Assembly (NCBI RefSeq): GCF_052857255.1
Contig: NC_135497.1
Span: forward strand, 119,240,744-119,304,743
DNA: 64,000 bases
Origin: Amblyomma americanum
Taxonomy: Eukaryota; Arthropoda; Arachnida; Ixodida; Ixodidae
Direction: 5' to 3'
Shown: piece by piece, positions 62,701 to 64,000 of the stretch
Numbering within the stretch: the first letter of the stretch is position 1
Layout of the letters: every line of letters starts with the position of its first letter
Position numbers and translations under genes: made by a program
Notes under the pieces: generated by a model
What the model saw: only the letters and a program-made list of their open reading frames with translations
Told to the model about the DNA's origin: nothing
The model's database searches: none

Positions 62701-64000
62701 GTTACATGTTTTACCTATTGACCTCTTCCAGCAATTTGCGAAGAAAGTGAGGCGACAGCCATGTTTCAGGACTGCTTTAAGTACCTTGCAAACCACACAC
62801 GAAAAACTCTGGCGACTAATGGACGAAGCAAAGCGCGCTACTTCGAAAGCATGTGCAGGTAGGTGGTCGCGTATCCATTTGGTCATTTCTTTCTTTCCTT
62901 ACTACGTGAAGCTAAGCTGCTTGCTTCCCCCCCTTTTTTAGTGACGTGAAGGCTTACCAGTTCTGCATCCATTCCGCCATGGAAACTACATGCAAGCAAA
63001 AGCGGTTGATATCGGAGTCCAGCAAAGTAAGAATGTTCACAAGAAACTACTTCAACCTTTACAACTGGAGCTGCGATCTTTTCCTCGGAAATTATGCGAA
63101 GCTTGACAACGTGTATCCAAATAAAGGTGCGTATTACAGAAGGATAAGTTTACGCGTAAGCTTGAGAGGGGGGCGATGGAGGGGCACCAGTTTTTTTTTT
63201 CATTATACTTTTGCTACCATGCAGCAACATACTCCGCATCTGGAACGCTGCTAAATTAGATAGTGCATGTATTCGTTCAAGTGCATAACATTTTTTTAAC
63301 GTTTTTCTATATCGGTTGTCAGCTCACTATATGAAAGTTGTATAGATGGGCAAGAAAAGTAACGGAGAGACTCGCACACAATAACGACATATTTTTTTGT
63401 CGACTAAATGTACGTACGCTTCGCGCATTTAGCGAAATGTCTTAGAGGCTCACACACATAATGACATATTTTCTTTGTCGACTAAATGTACGCTTCGTGC
63501 GCTTAATGAAATGGGTGGGACGCTTCTCATTCCACCCTGCTGTCATAATCTTTCAAATCTGTTGCTTTTTTTTTTTGCTTCCTCTCACTTCTTGGTGTAA
63601 TCGGCGCTAGCAAAGGTGCGCTGCACGCTGCAGACTTAGTCACGAACAACCTCTTTTTTATTCCACATATTCCCGCAGAGCAAGCTTGCACGAAAGCAGG
63701 TCTTCTGTCGGCACTCAACAGTTGCACCGGTTTCTTGCAAGTTCGTGTGTACCCTAAGCTGGACAAGTTCCCCAGTGACACCGAATTGTCCGACGCCTGC
63801 AGGTACGAATAATGTTTCAAAGTGGAGCTGTGGTGGGAGGCAAAACTGCCTTATTCTCTCAAGGTGCTGCTGCTGAAACGATCGTATTTTTTTCATTGCA
63901 GTGGCCTCGTGGATTTTCAGTACTGTTCTACAATGCAGATTCACAAACAGTGTGTAGGTCGCAGTCTACAAGTGCTTCAAGACCCTGATATCCTTTTCTT
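35615..64000 (+). CDS. Giant gene: at least 24 tandem six-cysteine modules (right end outside the window)
   Basis: Forty-eight plus-strand exons alternate strictly B, A, B, A from 35615 to the window edge. Every B length is 1 modulo 3 and every complete A length is 2 modulo 3, so all junctions keep frame (B enters phase 1 and leaves phase 2; A the reverse). The placed exons total 6,538 bases, about 2,180 residues. Each module is about 85-95 residues with C1-x11-C2, about 22-24 residues to C3, about 8 to C4, x7-9 to C5, about 27 to C6. Conserved residues include a Leu pattern before C2, G-F-I after it, A-C-[KRS] at C3, Y-Q-x-C-V at C4 and Y-x-W-T-C at C6. Sequons occur at C6 (N-W-T/S) and C2 (N-L/I-T/S). 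The protein must be secreted; its signal peptide and C-terminus are not established. Modules lacking a cysteine are B1, A2, B6 and A7. Large introns hold transposons. Microplusin-like by cysteine order only; no function is proven. Confidence 0.85.
35793..36808 (+). mobile_element. Intron with SINE and TIR-element fragments
   Basis: A reverse SINE fragment (35878-35975, ggctatgagggacgccgtag) is followed by a degraded copy (about 35978-36385) of the element at 37.3 kb: shared words include atagtgagcaaact, ggcaggtggcagttaaat and atgaatgtaaagt. Confidence 0.65.
36809..36960 (+). CDS. Giant gene exon A1
   Basis: Acceptor ctgcag|a, donor g|gtaagg. YGECIRAIAEGRC; C6 is in NSSC rather than W-x-C. 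Confidence 0.78.
37112..37235 (+). CDS. Giant gene exon B1 (C1 lost)
   Basis: Acceptor acttcag|aa, donor tg|gtgagt. Ala stands at the C1 position; C2 in GVKKC and C3 in RKAC remain. N-G-T sequon. Confidence 0.78.
37315..37721. mobile_element. TIR element, GCGAYAGCGTTA ends
   Basis: Left end CGCGACAGCGTTAA (37315) and right end, reverse complemented, CGCGATAGCGTAAT (37721). No coding frame; a MITE-like element in the B1-A2 intron. Confidence 0.7.
37770..37880 (+). mobile_element. SINE 3' fragment
   Basis: The words ccctggtggtcgaaattattccggagccctccactacggc match the 3' body of the 33.45-kb SINE family. Confidence 0.65.
38736..38788. repeat. Short inverted repeat
   Basis: ccatccacctgcccagct pairs with agctggacaggtggat around agtg; preceded at about 38692 by a GCGGATAGCGTTA word recalling the TIR-element ends. 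Confidence 0.6.
38847..38961. repeat. Near-perfect 115-bp palindrome
   Basis: Two 56-bp arms (38847-38902 and 38906-38961) are reverse complements with only two mismatches and a 3-base spacer (cgc). The arms contain aacaaggacgaagaaagaag and a CACACACAG tip. Confidence 0.92.
38935..39600 (-). pseudogene. LINE reverse transcriptase fragment
   Basis: The minus strand reads QQALNTISTHLSQAGLQPTP followed by EKSELLLI (thumb-side RT motif A-G-L-x-x-x-P-x-K-S-E-x-L), then VGQRIPSV and, in other frames, ALALNNFLNCIPYC and KLIRALNTLYKATLGL, as in tick LINE ORF2. Frameshifted. Confidence 0.75.
39908..40044 (+). CDS. Giant gene exon A2 (C5 lost)
   Basis: Acceptor ctcgcag|g, donor g|gtgagt. YDKCAQREV has C4 but no C5 eight residues on; LRWTC gives C6. 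Confidence 0.8.
40115..40235 (+). CDS. Giant gene exon B2
   Basis: Acceptor gcacag|at, donor ag|gtaatg. CDNASLLMKLDNC and VKAC. Two sequons. Confidence 0.83.
40346..40491 (+). CDS. Giant gene exon A3
   Basis: Acceptor tttgcag|c, donor g|gtaagt. FEWCIRQARIDTGC (x9) and YAWIC. Confidence 0.83.
40614..40737 (+). CDS. Giant gene exon B3
   Basis: Acceptor cttcag|ga, donor ag|gtaggg. VCEEAYVRESLKDC and HKHC; lacks the G-F-I motif after C2. Confidence 0.82.
40825..40961 (+). CDS. Giant gene exon A4
   Basis: Acceptor tttcag|a, donor g|gtgagt. FKSCMHDILSTKC and LNWTC (sequon). Confidence 0.85.
41080..41207 (+). pseudogene. Orphan, degenerate B-like exon
   Basis: After acceptor atggcag|ct a phase-1 frame reads TYDKLSACFVHTFVEVQF, resembling the C2 region of B exons (K-L-x-x-C-x-x-F-x-x-x-V). 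The consensus-like donor gtgagc follows in phase 0 and the C3 end is absent, so it cannot splice in frame. A4 joins B4 without it. Confidence 0.45.
41303..41423 (+). CDS. Giant gene exon B4
   Basis: Acceptor atttcag|ag, donor tg|gttagt. CDASVVLGKLRDC and SVAC. Confidence 0.82.
41638..41783 (+). CDS. Giant gene exon A5
   Basis: Acceptor catgcag|g, donor g|gttagt. MNCYSKVLNALC; C6 in LRSC. Confidence 0.8.
41844..41967 (+). CDS. Giant gene exon B5
   Basis: Acceptor gcgcag|tg, donor at|gtgagt. CNERDLLQNLTTC (sequon by C2) and ATAC. Confidence 0.85.
41968..43926 (+). other. Large intron B5-A6
   Basis: No exon with the module pattern was found. A purine run (about 42622-42652, nearly all G) is the only notable simple repeat. 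Confidence 0.6.
43927..44081 (+). CDS. Giant gene exon A6
   Basis: Acceptor attcag|a, donor g|gtcagt. FQKCVHKVAQKEC and YNWIC. Confidence 0.83.
44880..45215 (+). mobile_element. LINE 3' end in intron A6-B6
   Basis: Forward frames read RINDIQDEIKRKKSSWAEHV and RRQDNRWSLRVPDSIPREGK, then RWADEVKKF-like residues across a frame change, ending gctgatgatgatgac. This is the C-terminal region of an RTE/CR1-like tick LINE. Confidence 0.75.
45484..45607 (+). CDS. Giant gene exon B6 (C3 lost)
   Basis: Acceptor tttgcag|cg, donor ag|gtaaaa. CNSVRLIDRLPEC then SGFIMG; the end reads TYTR where A-C-R is expected. Confidence 0.8.
46665..46822 (+). CDS. Giant gene exon A7 (C6 lost)
   Basis: Acceptor cttacag|g, donor g|gtatgt. 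YEVCVSMVIRDVC; the C6 region reads LHESVSSK. Together with B6 this module has lost two cysteines. Confidence 0.78.
47232..47355 (+). CDS. Giant gene exon B7
   Basis: Acceptor ttccag|at, weak donor ag|gtttgt. CFHHYVNKKISEC and EEAC. Confidence 0.8.
47709..48045. mobile_element. Fold-back MITE in intron B7-A8
   Basis: The outer arms (gtattctataagctttccattttccattgtc at about 47719-47750) pair with a near-identical reverse complement at about 48004-48036, given here only in part: cagcttatagaatac. Inner words also pair: cattggtcactcagatat with atatctgagtgaccaatg. The element is about 330 bp and non-coding. Confidence 0.85.
48241..48392 (+). CDS. Giant gene exon A8
   Basis: Acceptor tttacag|a, donor g|gtaagt. 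YVFCANRKLNKVC and SWVC. Confidence 0.85.
48756..48873 (+). CDS. Giant gene exon B8
   Basis: Acceptor ctttcag|ac, donor ag|gtaagt. CTKQGLISKLKKC, VGFLF, QETC. Confidence 0.88.
49695..49834 (+). CDS. Giant gene exon A9
   Basis: Acceptor atgcag|a, donor g|gtgagt. YQRCVSDTLNTSC; LYSKYDHLC without Trp. Confidence 0.85.
49925..50048 (+). CDS. Giant gene exon B9
   Basis: Acceptor ttcaaag|tg, donor aa|gtaaga. CEEAALVKNLSQC (sequon), TGYITVNVLP, LNLAC. Confidence 0.87.
50128..50273 (+). CDS. Giant gene exon A10
   Basis: Acceptor tttgcag|t, donor a|gtgagg. FQRCVKMTIPLQC and LYQKYSWTC. Exits with A as the split base, not the usual G. Confidence 0.87.
50369..50492 (+). CDS. Giant gene exon B10
   Basis: Acceptor cgtccag|gc, donor ag|gtgagg. 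CSSEALHKRLPMC, SGFITHK, KLAC. Confidence 0.86.
50567..50718 (+). CDS. Giant gene exon A11
   Basis: Acceptor ttttag|t, weak donor g|gtgatt. YQRCVQGIVSEIC and YYWTC. Confidence 0.85.
50800..50917 (+). CDS. Giant gene exon B11 (GC donor)
   Basis: Acceptor ctgcag|gg. CDKAKLEEALHSC, QGFLITQV, TEAC. The donor reads ag|gcaagt, a GC-AG intron of the standard type. Confidence 0.85.
50918..52322 (+). other. Large intron B11-A12
   Basis: Begins with the GC donor. No module exon or transposon motif was recognised. Confidence 0.55.
52323..52462 (+). CDS. Giant gene exon A12
   Basis: Acceptor atgcag|t, donor g|gtttgt. YNFCQWYLTQEVC; C6 in HRFVC. Confidence 0.83.
52547..52670 (+). CDS. Giant gene exon B12
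   Basis: Acceptor cttacag|ag, donor aa|gtaagc. CNKEGIIQVISEC, SGYMRDYILP, SAAC. Confidence 0.87.
52763..52905 (+). CDS. Giant gene exon A13
   Basis: Acceptor ttttag|a, donor g|gtaagc. YKECVNAATEKIC, LYQKVNWTC (sequon). Confidence 0.87.
52992..53118 (+). CDS. Giant gene exon B13
   Basis: Acceptor ccatcag|gg, donor ca|gtaagt. CNVDEIQMNLTTC (sequon), LGFIDN, KEEC. Confidence 0.86.
53119..54582 (+). other. Large intron B13-A14
   Basis: No module exon recognised; the forward frame at 53.68-53.97 kb shows no known motif. Confidence 0.5.
54583..54734 (+). CDS. Giant gene exon A14
   Basis: Acceptor tttacag|a, donor g|gtaagt. FHDCVKYHTDLPC; C6 in VSEIC. Confidence 0.84.
54942..55062 (+). CDS. Giant gene exon B14
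   Basis: Acceptor gtaccag|at, donor ac|gtaagt. CVKKDLVPKLAEC, YSFIKYKVVP, EESC. Confidence 0.87.
55143..55294 (+). CDS. Giant gene exon A15 (GC donor)
   Basis: Acceptor tttctag|g. YQDCVQTVIKSTC, YNWTC (sequon). The donor reads g|gcaagt, a second GC-AG intron. Confidence 0.85.
55536..55656 (+). CDS. Giant gene exon B15
   Basis: Acceptor tttgcag|at, donor aa|gtgagt. CRKEFLLGNLTEC (sequon), VGFITISVIP, RKAC. Confidence 0.88.
55766..55926 (+). CDS. Giant gene exon A16
   Basis: Acceptor tttcag|c, donor g|gtaaga. FQRCVLSRVLTAC, LYEQYKWVC. Confidence 0.88.
56036..56162 (+). CDS. Giant gene exon B16
   Basis: Acceptor tttgcag|aa, donor ac|gtgagt. CNDMNIVQHLKNC, YPFIAYNVIP, RSAC. Confidence 0.88.
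56556..56692 (+). CDS. Giant gene exon A17
   Basis: Acceptor tttgcag|c, donor g|gtgaga. YQLCINTVLQTC (x7), FSKYNWTC (sequon). Confidence 0.88.
56763..56886 (+). CDS. Giant gene exon B17
   Basis: Acceptor atttcag|gc, donor ag|gtacgt. CRETELIKNLSHC (sequon), NGFLTYKVLP, HIAC. Confidence 0.88.
56975..57120 (+). CDS. Giant gene exon A18
   Basis: Acceptor caacag|a, donor g|gtaata. YQKCLDYTIDMKC, YQEFKWAC. Confidence 0.87.
57222..57345 (+). CDS. Giant gene exon B18
   Basis: Acceptor gcacag|at, donor at|gtaagt. CDEQKLEESLSEC, AGIIEYDVKP, KTAC. Confidence 0.88.
57412..57563 (+). CDS. Giant gene exon A19
   Basis: Acceptor tttcag|g, donor g|gtattt. QNCAKLAMFQVC, IQKYNWTC (sequon). Confidence 0.86.
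57592..58077. mobile_element. TIR element, CGCAAYAGCGTTAA ends
   Basis: Left end CGCAACAGCGTTAA (57592) and right end, reverse complemented, CGCAATAGCGTTAA (58077). Interior has a reverse tRNA-like stretch (gtcaggaattgaacc at about 57870, i.e. box B-like on the minus strand). It begins just 29 bases after the A19 donor site. No coding frame. Confidence 0.75.
58572..58695 (+). CDS. Giant gene exon B19
   Basis: Acceptor accaag|ct, donor ag|gtaagt. CDKSSILENITEC (sequon), FGFITVSLP, ESMC. Confidence 0.85.
58771..58922 (+). CDS. Giant gene exon A20
   Basis: Acceptor acaaaag|t, donor g|gtaggc. YRRCMADKITSAC; C6 in VKTAC. Confidence 0.82.
58923..60208 (+). other. Large intron A20-B20
   Basis: No module exon or transposon motif recognised. 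Confidence 0.5.
60209..60332 (+). CDS. Giant gene exon B20
   Basis: Acceptor tttacag|ga, donor aa|gtacgt. CSTASLRKQYTTC, KIGC. Confidence 0.84.
60499..60635 (+). CDS. Giant gene exon A21
   Basis: Acceptor ttttag|g, donor g|gtaaca. YKKCLALKTDISC; C6 in ETLC. Confidence 0.84.
60712..60835 (+). CDS. Giant gene exon B21
   Basis: Acceptor ttccag|ag, donor tc|gtaagt. CEPSNIVKEFEQC, SGILQYNLIP, QVAC. Confidence 0.87.
60916..61061 (+). CDS. Giant gene exon A22
   Basis: Acceptor tttcag|a, donor g|gtaagt. YQQCLAVKLSPC (x7), HKWVC. Confidence 0.87.
61062..62731 (+). other. Large intron A22-B22 with repeat debris
   Basis: Contains low-copy-looking repeat words (gcgatggcattagg at about 61540, a gtctgtctgtctg run at about 61930, and ggaggcagtgcaataccagg at about 62102). 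None could be assigned to a family with confidence. Confidence 0.45.
62732..62858 (+). CDS. Giant gene exon B22
   Basis: Acceptor ttccag|ca, donor ag|gtaggt. CEESEATAMFQDC, ESMC; lacks the Leu pattern before C2. Confidence 0.82.
62942..63126 (+). CDS. Giant gene exon A23
   Basis: Acceptor ttttag|t, donor g|gtgcgt. YQFCIHSAMETTC, YNWSC (sequon), then the longest post-C6 linker of the array (about 20 residues). Confidence 0.83.
63679..63802 (+). CDS. Giant gene exon B23
   Basis: Acceptor cccgcag|ag, donor ag|gtacga. CTKAGLLSALNSC, TGFLQVRVYP, SDAC. Confidence 0.87.
63902..64000 (+). CDS. Giant gene exon A24 (cut by window end)
   Basis: Acceptor attgcag|t. FQYCSTMQIHKQC; the C6 part lies beyond the window, so the gene continues. 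Confidence 0.85.

Overview
The window looks like part of a hard-tick (ixodid) nuclear genome. The sequence shows short coding exons separated by introns with GT-AG (and two GC-AG) borders, many tRNA-derived SINE copies with box A/box B remnants, 3' ends of several non-LTR retrotransposons, and non-autonomous DNA transposons. The tick assignment is inference from these repeats and from the protein family; no database was searched.

The main content is a previously unlabelled cluster of at least four genes built from one repeated protein module. The module is coded by two exons. Exon type 'B' (about 40 residues) carries cysteines C1-C3 with an almost invariant C1-x11-C2 spacing. Exon type 'A' (about 45-50 residues) carries C4-C6 with C4-x7-9-C5 and usually a W-x-C at C6. 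Nearly every B exon enters in phase 1 and leaves in phase 2; A exons enter in phase 2 and leave in phase 1. Three genes lie on the minus strand: gene 3 (about 2.9-10.9 kb, one module, acidic Tyr-rich segment, probable Thr-rich exon, incomplete 5' model), gene 2 (16.8-22.4 kb, one module, acidic Tyr-rich segment, 184 codons plus stop) and gene 1 (26.2-30.5 kb, four modules, signal peptide and GPI-type tail, 442 codons plus stop). On the plus strand a giant gene starts near 34.5-35.6 kb and runs off the right end. I can place 48 exons in perfect phase register, giving 24 modules (the last cut by the window edge) and about 2,180 residues.

Layout: 0.2-1.2 kb hAT-type element with 8-bp target duplication; 2.9-10.9 kb gene 3; 5.0-5.3 and 12.0-12.5 kb TCTATAGAC-rich repeats; 12.7-15.7 kb LINE remnants; 16.8-22.4 kb gene 2 with a LINE tail in its last intron; 21-25 kb SINEs and AT-rich repeat; 26.2-30.5 kb gene 1; 31.3-34.8 kb LINE and SINEs; 35.6-64 kb giant gene, whose larger introns contain TIR elements, a LINE, a fold-back element and a 115-bp near-perfect palindrome.

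How the genes work together: all four encode secreted or surface-anchored disulfide-rich proteins, apparently helical. The order and approximate spacing of the six cysteines recall the tick microplusin/hebraein antimicrobial family (from memory, a hypothesis). The divergent pair of gene 1 and the giant gene, and the single-module copies with different N-termini, suggest local duplication followed by module amplification. No tRNA, rRNA, CRISPR or bacterial gene was found.
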